Below are positions 7,148-14,719 of a stretch of DNA of 17,424 nucleotides, piece after piece; the first letter of the stretch is position 1, and each line of letters opens with the position of its first letter. The position numbers and the translations under genes are program-made. The DNA lies in assembly GCA_036338435.1 (NCBI GenBank), contig JAYZCG010000032.1, positions 1-17,424 on the forward strand, given 5' to 3'. Below the pieces are notes generated by a model that saw only the letters and a program-made list of their open reading frames with translations, had not been told where the DNA came from and searched no databases. The stretch comes from JAPYTY01 sp036338435 (GTDB lineage: Bacteria; Acidobacteriota; UBA6911; RPQK01; JADFOI01).

Positions 7148-8595
7148 TGAAGATAAAGTAGGACCCGATCCAAGCGCTCTAAAGTCCTTTCTTTCCCAAG
7201 AGTAATGATGACATCAAAAATTCCTGGAGCTACGGCTTCCCCGGTCAATGCGACCCGAATGGCTCCAATCAACCTGCCTACCTTGATCTGGTGCTGATCT
7301 CCTACGTATCTAAGAACTTGCTCAGTTGTTTCTAGATTAAAGGGTTCCAACTTAAGATATGCCCCAGCCAATGATTGGATGGCCTGTATCAACTGGTACA
7401 TGCTCTCGGAGTCCTCTGAGGTAAGATATTTTCGAACTGCCTCAGATTCATACTCAAACTCGTCGGAAAAAAAAGGCCGCCCAAGATGAGTGAAATCTGG
7501 GAGTTGACGTGCTCGTGGCTTGATCATGTCCAGAGTATTCAAAAACCATTGTCGGTCAGTTCCTTCCCAGGCCGAGTCCCAAAGAGCGTCCTTCTGGAGA
7601 AAAGGCCTAACCTGTGACTCCAATTCTGATGCTGGAAGACTGATGATGTGCCGTGCGTTTGTCCATTCTAATTTTTTGGGATCAAAGAGCGCATTGGCCT
7701 TGTTAATCCGGGAAAGATCAAACAACTGGATCAATCTTTCTTCTGACATAATCTCCTCATCGTCACCTCGGGGAGACCACCCTAGACGGGCCAGATAATT
7801 CCTCATGGCCTCGGGAACAAACCCTCTTTGGTACTCTAGAATAGAAGTGGCCCCGTGCCGTTTGCTCAAACGCTTCTTGTCGACACCCAGGATTAGTGGG
7901 ACATGCACATAAGTAGGTAGCTTCTCTCCCAAGGCTTGGTACAGTAGAACATGTTTACCAGTATTGGATAGATGGTCAGCCCCACGTACCACATGGGAAA
8001 TATTCATCTCCGCATCATCGACTACCACGGAGAGATGATAGGTTGGACTATTGTCCGAACGAAGAATGACAAAATCTTCTATGTTCCCTGACTCAACCTG
8101 GATGTCACCATACACTAGATCTGGAAAGCTGACCATTTGATCTTCTGGAACTCTGAAACGTATAGCAAAGGGGGCTCCCGCTTCAGATCGGGATCGGATC
8201 TCATCATTTGAGAGTCGGCGGCAAGTCCCATCATATTGCCAGTCCCTACCCCCATGGGGAGCTTGTGCTCTTTTTTGACTAAGAAGTTCTGGAGAGCAAA
8301 AACAGTGGTAAGCGTGGTTCCTTTCCAGAAGTTGATGGCCAACTCGACGGTAGATGTTGAGTCGTTGAGACTGGTGAAAAGGACCCTCATCCCAGTCTAT
8401 TTTTAACCATCTCAACCCCTCGAGAATTCCTTCCACCATTTCCGGAGTAGAACGCTCCACATCAGTGTCTTCGATGCGCAAAACAAAAACTCCCCCTTTT
8501 TGACGGGCAAATAGCCAGTTGAAGAGCGCCGTACGGGCCCCACCGACATGCAGATATCCCGTTGGACTTGGAGCAAATCTTACTCTAACACTCAT
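7144..8595 (-). CDS. gltX: Glutamate--tRNA ligase
   Basis: A 483-residue class I aminoacyl-tRNA synthetase that charges tRNA-Glu with glutamate in the cytoplasm. Visible landmarks are RFAPSPTGYLHVGGARTALFNW (6-27), containing the HIGH-type motif, and the zinc-binding arrangement Cys98-x-Cys100 with Tyr121-x3-Cys125. HVVRGADHLSNTG (201-213) is characteristic, and KKRLSKRHGA (240-249) is the KMSKS loop. The anticodon-binding C-terminal domain is complete and the length is normal. It is probably GluRS rather than a tRNA-Gln-only paralogue, but discriminating or non-discriminating specificity cannot be told here. Only 10 nt separate it from the upstream pirin stop and there is no strong Shine-Dalgarno, so it may depend on coupling to pirin translation. 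Confidence 0.97.
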   Translation of the reverse strand: MSVRVRFAPSPTGYLHVGGARTALFNWLFARQKGGVFVLRIEDTDVERSTPEMVEGILEGLRWLKIDWDEGPFHQSQRLNIYRRVGHQLLERNHAYHCFCSPELLSQKRAQAPHGGRDWQYDGTCRRLSNDEIRSRSEAGAPFAIRFRVPEDQMVSFPDLVYGDIQVESGNIEDFVILRSDNSPTYHLSVVVDDAEMNISHVVRGADHLSNTGKHVLLYQALGEKLPTYVHVPLILGVDKKRLSKRHGATSILEYQRGFVPEAMRNYLARLGWSPRGDDEEIMSEERLIQLFDLSRINKANALFDPKKLEWTNARHIISLPASELESQVRPFLQKDALWDSAWEGTDRQWFLNTLDMIKPRARQLPDFTHLGRPFFSDEFEYESEAVRKYLTSEDSESMYQLIQAIQSLAGAYLKLEPFNLETTEQVLRYVGDQHQIKVGRLIGAIRVALTGEAVAPGIFDVIITLGKERTLERLDRVLLYLQ

Positions 8596-8605
8596 AACTT
8601 AGACG

Positions 8606-9304
8606 TCAGGGTAAATCGATAAGCAAAACTTCGCTAGTAACTTGGGCCTCCAAAGAGAGGGCGGTTTCTTCTGAAATTTTGGAGCTATCGCCGGCATTGA
8701 AGATTGTCCCACTCACCTGTATGTTGCCACTGATAACGAACAAGTAACTCTGACGGTCGAATCGAGTTTCAAAAACGAGTCTGTCTTGGATCCGGATCCG
8801 ACCAATGTACAAGGTGGCGTCCTGGTGAATCTTAAGGGCTCCGGGGTGATCCATTCCCGAGACGATAGGCAAAAGAGTTCCATCACGTTGTTTTTTCGTG
8901 AAGCTCTTTTGTTCATACTCCGGTTCCAGATCACTAACGGCCGGAAGAATCCATATCTTCAGGAAATGGACCTTTGCTTCTTGTGAAGCGTTATACTCAG
9001 AATGCTGAGCACCAGTTCCGGCCGACATACGTTGCACCTCACCCGGGCCAATAGCACGAATGCTACCGTTACTGTCCTTGTGTTCTAGATGACCGTCGAT
9101 CACATAAGTGACAATCTCCATATTCTTGTAGTGACGGGCAGAGAAGATTGCCCCCGGTTGCATCGTTTCATCGTTGAAAATACGAAGCGGACCAAATTGA
9201 ACGTGTCGAGGGTCATAGTAGTCACCGAAGGAAAAGTTCCAGTAAGCTGAAACCCCCTCGTTCTGGTGAAAATAGCGATCCCGACTCCTCACGATCTCAT
9301 ACAT
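8606..9304 (-). CDS. Pirin family protein (YhaK-like) with altered metal site
   Basis: A 232-residue bicupin of the pirin family, similar in length and organisation to E. coli YhaK. The match is strong around NFSFGDYYDP, LRIFNDE, MEIVTYVIDGHLEHKDSNG (62-80), QRMSAGTGAQHSEYN (91-105) and the C-terminal SEVLLIDLP. Pirins bind Fe in the N-terminal cupin through H-x-H plus H-x-E; some are quercetin dioxygenases and others are regulatory. Here H-S-E (101-103) is kept, but the HPH motif just before ME is replaced by Arg57-His58-Tyr59. Metal binding is therefore doubtful or shifted. It lies just upstream of gltX and 81 nt after the cytochrome gene, with a perfect inverted repeat in that gap. Confidence 0.92.
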   Translation of the reverse strand: MYEIVRSRDRYFHQNEGVSAYWNFSFGDYYDPRHVQFGPLRIFNDETMQPGAIFSARHYKNMEIVTYVIDGHLEHKDSNGSIRAIGPGEVQRMSAGTGAQHSEYNASQEAKVHFLKIWILPAVSDLEPEYEQKSFTKKQRDGTLLPIVSGMDHPGALKIHQDATLYIGRIRIQDRLVFETRFDRQSYLFVISGNIQVSGTIFNAGDSSKISEETALSLEAQVTSEVLLIDLP

Positions 9305-9333
9305 AGAGACTACTCACCACTACACGCCTGGAG

Positions 9334-9362
9334 TATAGCCATGAGTACTACTCATGGCTATA
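9334..9362. repeat. 29-nt perfect inverted repeat between cytochrome c and pirin genes
   Basis: Arms of 14 nt (TATAGCCATGAGTA at 9334-9347 and its exact reverse complement at 9349-9362) flank a single C. As RNA it would fold as a 12-bp stem with a 5-nt loop. It lies 30 nt upstream of the pirin start and 23 nt after the cytochrome stop. Neither strand has a T-tract after the stem (the A/T-rich run is on the wrong side), so it is not a canonical intrinsic terminator. It could be a protein operator or an RNA processing/stabilising hairpin between the oxidoreductase cluster and the pirin-gltX genes. Confidence 0.8.
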
Positions 9363-9385
9363 AGAAAAACAATTTGCCTGTTAAG

Positions 9386-10189
9386 TTATTGGTCTAGCGG
9401 TGAAAGGACACTTAAATAGATGTGGCTAAGTCTATTTATTTCTCCTTTCAAATTTAGTACTTGGGTAAACTCCTCGATTGATGTAAATCGTTCTTGGGAT
9501 CGACGGCGCAACACTATTTCTATCTGCTCTGAAGTCAAAAATGACAATCTTTGCAAAGCTCTAGCCGAAGCTACGTTGACATCAAGCGGAACTCGACCTA
9601 GGGGATTGTCCTCCCCTGCATAAGCCGAGAGATAATCCGCTAACAACACAGTCTCTTGCTCTGGAACTGGAGCATCGAACACATCAGCCATCCAGGTGAT
9701 GTTGTTATACCACCCGTCCCAGTCCTTTTGGCTCTGCACCACTATCTTCAGGCCGTGGCAACTTGAGCAATAACCAACCACCTTTCCCTTGCCATCCGCT
9801 TCAGGCAGCAACATCGTCCAGTCGATGAGAGAGCCTACCGCTTCCGACTTGTCCGGTTGTACACGAGATCTGTCTGGTGGATCGAGGGCAAAGTGGGTAC
9901 CCAGATAACTTACCACCTCGGCAACTTCACTCTCAGAAAGAGCGGCATCCTCCTGGCCTAACATTTTGCCGATAATTGCCAGCCACTCTAGTTCGCTTCG
10001 TCTTTGCATGACGATTTTTTCCAAAGTGTGGCAGCGCGAACAAAGCGCAACAACATAGGCCTTCCCACTACCTTCGGGTAATAGGCGGGCCCAATCTTTT
10101 TCCTGGGAAAAAGCATTGATGGAGGGCCCTGAAATCTGAATGCAGACTAGTAAAATCCCAGGCGTGAGTAGCAAACGATACCACGTCAT
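9386..10189 (-). CDS. Secreted diheme c-type cytochrome with C-terminal helix-hairpin-helix domain
   Basis: A 267-residue exported protein. An N-terminal hydrophobic segment (about 4-26) acts as a Sec signal. Two haem c attachment sites follow, C50SRCH54 and C141SSCH145. Each sits in a similar repeat opening (DWARLLPEGSGKAYVVALC and DWTMLLPEADGKGKVVGYC), evidence of internal duplication. Methionines at about 77 and 167 are possible axial ligands. Residues about 203-248 (LDVNVASARALQRL...FTSIEEFTQVL) resemble the ComEA-type helix-hairpin-helix. It is probably the electron acceptor for the GMC/subunit-3 dehydrogenase encoded just upstream (21-nt gap) in the periplasm. No clear Shine-Dalgarno precedes the start. 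Confidence 0.87.
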   Translation of the reverse strand: MTWYRLLLTPGILLVCIQISGPSINAFSQEKDWARLLPEGSGKAYVVALCSRCHTLEKIVMQRRSELEWLAIIGKMLGQEDAALSESEVAEVVSYLGTHFALDPPDRSRVQPDKSEAVGSLIDWTMLLPEADGKGKVVGYCSSCHGLKIVVQSQKDWDGWYNNITWMADVFDAPVPEQETVLLADYLSAYAGEDNPLGRVPLDVNVASARALQRLSFLTSEQIEIVLRRRSQERFTSIEEFTQVLNLKGEINRLSHIYLSVLSPLDQ

Positions 10190-10210
10190 AAGTTAAAGAA
10201 TGCAGACTCT

Positions 10211-10921
10211 TTAATCGGAATGCCAGTGAATTTTCATCCATCGAGCCCGGCGTTCTTCTTCCTCAGTCCAACTCAAAGGTCCAGGAAAGTTAGCTACATC
10301 CCATCCGGTTACCAAATCTGAAGTGTTCGGATCCAGAATTTGATGCTGATCATCTGGAGAAAGAACGGGCATGCGGTTTGCATCACGTGCGATCTTGTTC
10401 TCTGGAAAATTCTGGTAAAAGACTATTAGGATACGAATCCTAACCAACCTGAAAAGCTTCTGAATAATTCCAATCGTCTCAGTGGAAAGAATGCCCTGCA
10501 AAGAACTATCTTCCACACTCACGGCTGGTTCTCCAAACGAACCGGTCGGAAAACTATTCGCAACCATCTGCAAAAATCGGGTGCGTTTCTCCTCGTCAAG
10601 ATCAATGAATAGAGTCCCGTCGAAAAAATCACGGGTGGCAGCATTCATGACAGCAAATTCTTTTTGATCGATACCCTGTAATCCTCTGATAACCTCTTCT
10701 GTGATCCCATGCCCTTCTAATTCACGATATCCGGGATAGCCTGGGGCACTGGGGATTAGGGTATCTCCCATAGCTGCAATCAACGCCTTGAGTTCAACCG
10801 ATGGAATGGTTTCAGATCGAAAAGACTGGGGCCACAGACGGTCGATAGCTCCCCAGAAGGCTATACTGGCTAGGCCGGCTGTTCTTAAAAACCAACGTCG
10901 TGATATGATTTTAAACGTCAT
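10211..10921 (-). CDS. Gluconate 2-dehydrogenase subunit 3 family protein (Tat-exported)
   Basis: A 236-residue protein of the Gluconate_2-dh3 family, the small subunit of membrane-associated GMC dehydrogenases such as gluconate and FAD-glucose dehydrogenase. The N-terminus SRRWFLRTAGLASIAFWGA has a twin-arginine motif (Arg8-Arg9) and a hydrophobic stretch. The family's opening pattern is visible in LKALIAAMGDTLIPSAPGYPG, as is the typical end, with GWDVANFPGPLSWTEEEERR. A GGGAG-like ribosome binding site (GGGAG) precedes the ATG. It follows the GMC gene by 34 nt, and the known subunit pairing supports a complex. The Tat signal probably carries the folded, FAD-loaded GMC subunit across the membrane. 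Confidence 0.87.
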   Translation of the reverse strand: MTFKIISRRWFLRTAGLASIAFWGAIDRLWPQSFRSETIPSVELKALIAAMGDTLIPSAPGYPGYRELEGHGITEEVIRGLQGIDQKEFAVMNAATRDFFDGTLFIDLDEEKRTRFLQMVANSFPTGSFGEPAVSVEDSSLQGILSTETIGIIQKLFRLVRIRILIVFYQNFPENKIARDANRMPVLSPDDQHQILDPNTSDLVTGWDVANFPGPLSWTEEEERRARWMKIHWHSD

Positions 10922-10955
10922 AGAGATCTCCCAACTTATTTCATTATCGGATCAA

Positions 10956-12479
10956 CTACGCTCCGCGGGAAAAGTGACTATCCACAATCCGGCGAGCCCC
11001 ATAAGCACCCATAAAAGCAGCGTAAAAACCTGAATAGACACAAGCTCTAGGAAGGGAACTAGCATCAACTACGAAAAGCCCCTCCACGTCGTGAGATTCG
11101 AAATGTGAATTGATCACTGATCGTCTCCGGTCGCTACCGGCCCGACAGGTTCCACTTGAGTGTCCCCCTCCACGCCCTCTGAAAGTAGCAGGAAATCGTT
11201 CAGAGATTCTGTTGCCACCCATTTTTCTGGCCAACTCATAGGCAATCTCTCTTCCTTCTTGCATCCGCTTATCGATGTAGGGATCTCCTAGATAAGTACT
11301 TGAGCCCGTTTGCAGATTGACCGTCCCTTTTATACGGGTCGGAGGACGATTGACGGAAACAGCGATGGTACCTAGCCGAGTTATCGCATCTCTCATAAAA
11401 TCCATGTGTTTTTTCCCAAAAGCTGGGGCAAACTCGCTCAAAGCTGCTTGGTCAGGATAAGTAACCTTGGCAAGATCAGTGCTCCAGATCTTCAAAGCTC
11501 CTGATCCATCTGAATACTGGGGATCGTTGTCCATAAAGTAGACGCTGCCACTAGTACCGCGTCCTGCCTCCTTGATGGGTTCGTCGAAAAGCAAGCGAAT
11601 CCGATAGCTGGTATCACCGTCTAGATTTTTCCCTATGTTATCGTTTTCGACGATTAGTTGCTGACCGAGTTCATCCCGTGGACCATATCCAGAACGCGCC
11701 AACAGGACTGGAGATCCCCAATTACCACAAGAGACAATAACCCGACTGGCTCGCGCCTCATATCGCTCCCCGTCCCTTTCGTAGTAGACGCCCTTGACAA
11801 CCCCTCCTGCTCCACGCTTTTCGATGATGACCCGATCCACCTCGGCCCGGTCAATCAGTTCGACACCACAAGATTCGGCGATGGGGAGATACCAGAGAGA
11901 ACTTCCCTTGGCATCATATTTACATCCATGGCCCGAGCCAATAAATCCACAGTAAATACAATTCTTGCGGGCGGTTGGCATATTTTGGGCATCATAGCCA
12001 GAAGAGCGTGCGACCGCTCGGAACGCAAGGTCTCCCTCAGAGAGAGTCTCATCTGGAGGAGCCTCGAAGTGGTACATTTTGACCACATCTTCTAAGGCCT
12101 CCTGCATATTCTCCCGAGTCCAGTCCACACCCATGTCTGCACGCCAATTCTCATAATCCTGTTCAATCGGCAGAACACTTCTTGACCCCCACCAGACTGA
12201 ACTCCCTCCCACAACCTTTGGGCCATATCGCCAGGAAAAGCTGTCAAGCATCTCAAATTCTTCCCAGACGATCTGAGGGATAAGCTTTCTGTTGTTGGGA
12301 TGGCCGAAGCCCGCTCTTCTCTCTCCTGTAAGCAAGTGTGGTCCCGCCTCAATCAACGCAATCCTTAACCGATCACCGGTTTTGGGATGGACTCCTTTCT
12401 CCGCAATACGGGCAGCAGCAATGAGCCCTCCCGTACCTGCCCCAACAACGATCAGATCATATTCCTTACGCTGTGCCAT
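10956..12479 (-). CDS. GMC family FAD-dependent oxidoreductase, catalytic subunit
   Basis: A 507-residue glucose-methanol-choline oxidoreductase. The N-terminal FAD-binding fold is seen in YDLIVVGAGTGGLIAAARIAE (7-27). GGSSVWWGSRS (91-101) is the second flavin-contacting region. The cysteine motif C174-x2-C177-x8-C186 followed by KYDAKGSS recalls the cysteine-rich segment of membrane-bound FAD dehydrogenases. In the C-terminus, GHSSGTCRAG keeps the first catalytic His (His440). The second catalytic position, normally His or Asn in a segment like SGGxNP, aligns with Cys480 in PRACVYSGFYAA. There is no signal peptide; export probably relies on the Tat-bearing subunit 3. A GGAGG site lies 10 nt before the ATG. 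It probably oxidises an alcohol or sugar, substrate unknown. Confidence 0.9.
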   Translation of the reverse strand: MAQRKEYDLIVVGAGTGGLIAAARIAEKGVHPKTGDRLRIALIEAGPHLLTGERRAGFGHPNNRKLIPQIVWEEFEMLDSFSWRYGPKVVGGSSVWWGSRSVLPIEQDYENWRADMGVDWTRENMQEALEDVVKMYHFEAPPDETLSEGDLAFRAVARSSGYDAQNMPTARKNCIYCGFIGSGHGCKYDAKGSSLWYLPIAESCGVELIDRAEVDRVIIEKRGAGGVVKGVYYERDGERYEARASRVIVSCGNWGSPVLLARSGYGPRDELGQQLIVENDNIGKNLDGDTSYRIRLLFDEPIKEAGRGTSGSVYFMDNDPQYSDGSGALKIWSTDLAKVTYPDQAALSEFAPAFGKKHMDFMRDAITRLGTIAVSVNRPPTRIKGTVNLQTGSSTYLGDPYIDKRMQEGREIAYELARKMGGNRISERFPATFRGRGGGHSSGTCRAGSDRRRSVINSHFESHDVEGLFVVDASSLPRACVYSGFYAAFMGAYGARRIVDSHFSRGA

Positions 12480-12509
12480 AAATTATGTTCCTCCATACTT
12501 CACGTAGTG

Positions 12510-12537
12510 CCTAGCAACAATAGGTTCTTAAGCTAGG
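12510..12537 (-). repeat. Imperfect hairpin upstream of the GMC gene
   Basis: Within the 140-nt gap between the cupredoxin and GMC genes, CCTAGC (minus strand, 12532-12537) pairs with GCTAGG (12510-12515) around a 16-nt interval that can pair AAC with GTT. It is a weak candidate for a regulatory or processing hairpin about 30 nt before the GMC start. Confidence 0.3.
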
Positions 12538-12619
12538 ACTGCTGTGATAAACGTTATTCAACGCATCCCCCGCGATCGTCGAACCACTAGACCTCAGCAC
12601 ACACATTGTTGCGAACACC

Positions 12620-13243
12620 CTAGAAGGCATTCTCTTGGATCGGAAAGCGCCGTTTTAATAAATCGAGGGGATAACGAACAATTCGATCTTGGATGATTCG
12701 ATCTGTACCAAGCCAGGAAAGCAGCTTGGCACTCTCTGCAAACATAGGGGCCCTTCCGTCACGCCCACCATATCCAGGGAGCTTTTCTCCGGGCCCTCCA
12801 GGAGAGCCCACCACGATACGCCCCACTGCACCCAACCGCTCATGATTGCGACTAAAGAAATCGTAAGTACCCTCCTCTTCAAACACCCATTCAAAAGAGG
12901 AGCCGACCATGCCCCTGTCCATCAGTATTCCTGAATCGAAAGACTGCGCATCTTCTGGAATACGTAGCTCATGATTACCGTTTGCAGGATGAAAAGCGGT
13001 AGCTGATCCGCCCCACTTCCGACAGATCCAACGAACCTTATCTCCCGGCTGAAGATGGACTCCTACCGGATCAAAGTACCATCGTCCGATCCTGTAATTA
13101 TTAGTGATATCAATCTCTACGACTCCCTGTTCATCTGATTCCTGAAGGCTTTTCATTCCTCGCAACGACAAGTTCTGTCCCGCTATAGTGATGGCCAGAC
13201 CCGCAGCTTGGATAAAATGTCGTCTAGTGATGTTTGAATGCAT
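12620..13243 (-). CDS. Tat-exported cupredoxin-fold (plastocyanin-like) protein with degenerate copper site
   Basis: A 207-residue exported protein. The N-terminus MHSNITRRHFIQAAGLAIT is a twin-arginine signal (Arg7-Arg8). Residues about 40-146 form one cupredoxin domain: VHLQPGDKVRWICRK, then TAFHPANGNHELRIP, FDSGIL, SFEWVFEEEGTYDFF and VGRIVVG. The family normally reads like GGHSVTAYHP and YDYFCxPHExxGMVG. Here the corresponding positions are GGSATAFHP and FFSRNHERLGAVG, so the Cys ligand is Ser131, the Met ligand is Ala139 and the first His appears lost. Only His134 remains. About 60 residues follow the domain. An earlier GTG at 13270 is possible, but the ATG at 13243 has a GGTGGGG purine tract just upstream and begins a proper Tat signal. 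Confidence 0.85.
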   Translation of the reverse strand: MHSNITRRHFIQAAGLAITIAGQNLSLRGMKSLQESDEQGVVEIDITNNYRIGRWYFDPVGVHLQPGDKVRWICRKWGGSATAFHPANGNHELRIPEDAQSFDSGILMDRGMVGSSFEWVFEEEGTYDFFSRNHERLGAVGRIVVGSPGGPGEKLPGYGGRDGRAPMFAESAKLLSWLGTDRIIQDRIVRYPLDLLKRRFPIQENAF

Positions 13244-13269
13244 AATTTCCCCACCTTCCCCCGATCCCA

Positions 13270-14715
13270 CTAATCAGGGCTGAATGCATAAATGGCATAT
13301 CTCTCATCCGGAGAGGCATCATCCCTCCTCCAACCCTGCATGGTGCCCGTGGTACTGTAGATCCAGCCATTAGCTACTGCCACACCGCCCCGGATCATCT
13401 TTGGAAGTTTCTGACTCCACAGTTCCTCCCCAGTCTCTACGTCAATCGCCTCTAAACTACCGTTCTCGAGTCCCTGGTAAAAGACCCCATTAGCAACGGA
13501 GACCGGAGCCACGATGGTGGCCGAGTTCGCCACCATCCACATTATATCTCCCGTGTAGGCATGCAACGCAGCGGCCACCGATATGGCCGACCTTCCCCGG
13601 ATCCCCCCAGCATTTGACACCGCAAAGACACGATTGTAAGCCACTGCTGTAGCATTGAGACGCAGGCCACTACCCCTCCCGGTCGGTGTTAACATGGTCT
13701 TCCAATACCTCTCACCGGTATGGCGATTAAAACAGTAGAAGCCCCCTTTGTTACCTGCTCCCACACATTTTCGGATTTCTTCAGGCTGCGCTGGGTGAAC
13801 AGCATTGAAAATCATGGGATGACAACCGTAGTCTAGATCAAAAGGGTCGGCACGACGTGCTTGATCGTACCAAATCATCTCTCCTGTATCTCCGTCAAAT
13901 GCCAGCACGCTCTCGGTGAATAGCATTGGATCCGGTGGCATAAAGCTCTTCAGGCTACCCGTGGTAAAGTAGACAATATTGGTTTTCTCATCTACAGCGG
14001 CCGAGGTCCAAATTGATCCTCCTGCATCTCGACTTCGGTCAGGTACAACGTAAAATCTCCACCGGACGGCGCCTGTTTCGGCATCCAGGCATACAGCCTG
14101 AGCCTGAGCTGAAGAAGTACCAACGTACACCTTACCTTGGAACACTACTGGCGAGCACAAGATTTGTGCCCGATTTCTGACCGGATCCTCATCGATCTGT
14201 GTTTGCCAAATCTCCTGTCCCGTGGCAGCATCCAGACAGTGTACCTTGGCTAACCCCGTCCCGAAATAGATCCGTCCATTTTCAAACTGGCTGGAAGAGC
14301 GCACACCAGGATTGGCTGCAGAATTTGGGTTGTAACCGGCAAAATAACTCCACCTCTCCTCTCCAGAACTCGTTTCGAGGGCGTACTGATAGCCCGCCAT
14401 AGTACCAAAGAAAAGCGTGTCCCCAATGACTGTGGGAACTGTCTGGATAGGGGCGTTGGTTTCGCGAGTCCAGCGCAGTCGTAGACTCCCCACATTGTCC
14501 TTGCCAAGGGTCTTCTCTCTGGCGTTAAATCGCGTATTGTGCAGATCGTATCCAAATCGGTTCCAATCCGCCACTCCCGGGGTTATCGCTTTACCCTGTG
14601 CATGAGCGAAACCAGCGAGAGGTTGGAGGCCCGGTGTGACAGCACCCACAGCACCAGTGATCGCCAAACTTTTGATTAATTGTCTTCTGCCAATCCTATG
14701 TCCTGATTGACCCAT
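13270..14715 (-). CDS. Tat-exported PQQ-type beta-propeller (quinoprotein alcohol dehydrogenase-like)
   Basis: A 481-residue periplasmic protein. The N-terminus has a twin-arginine signal (GRRQLIK, Arg10-Arg11) and a likely cleavage after AHA39. The rest is a beta-propeller. Tryptophan-docking motifs of the form D/N-x-x-TG-E-x-x-W end near residues 122, 170, 219, 282, 338, 393 and 433. GGSIWTSAAVDEKTNIVYFTTG (232-253) and the DPFDLDYGCHP segment (290-300) match the PQQ alcohol dehydrogenase region that carries the catalytic Asp. No CxxCH haem domain is fused, so it would need a separate acceptor. It could also be a non-enzymatic PQQ-repeat protein. The ATG lies 4 nt after the amidohydrolase stop, with an AGGGGAG ribosome binding site. 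Confidence 0.88.
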   Translation of the reverse strand: MGQSGHRIGRRQLIKSLAITGAVGAVTPGLQPLAGFAHAQGKAITPGVADWNRFGYDLHNTRFNAREKTLGKDNVGSLRLRWTRETNAPIQTVPTVIGDTLFFGTMAGYQYALETSSGEERWSYFAGYNPNSAANPGVRSSSQFENGRIYFGTGLAKVHCLDAATGQEIWQTQIDEDPVRNRAQILCSPVVFQGKVYVGTSSAQAQAVCLDAETGAVRWRFYVVPDRSRDAGGSIWTSAAVDEKTNIVYFTTGSLKSFMPPDPMLFTESVLAFDGDTGEMIWYDQARRADPFDLDYGCHPMIFNAVHPAQPEEIRKCVGAGNKGGFYCFNRHTGERYWKTMLTPTGRGSGLRLNATAVAYNRVFAVSNAGGIRGRSAISVAAALHAYTGDIMWMVANSATIVAPVSVANGVFYQGLENGSLEAIDVETGEELWSQKLPKMIRGGVAVANGWIYSTTGTMQGWRRDDASPDERYAIYAFSPD

Positions 14716-14719
14716 CTTA

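Noticed and set aside
10978..10986. CTATCCACA, 8 of 9 match to a DnaA box
   Set aside because: A single copy inside the 3' end of the GMC coding region, with no cluster around it; a chance match is expected in this length.
11658..12095. 145-codon plus-strand open frame opposite the GMC gene
   Set aside because: Antisense shadow of a well-supported oxidoreductase gene, with no recognisable domain.
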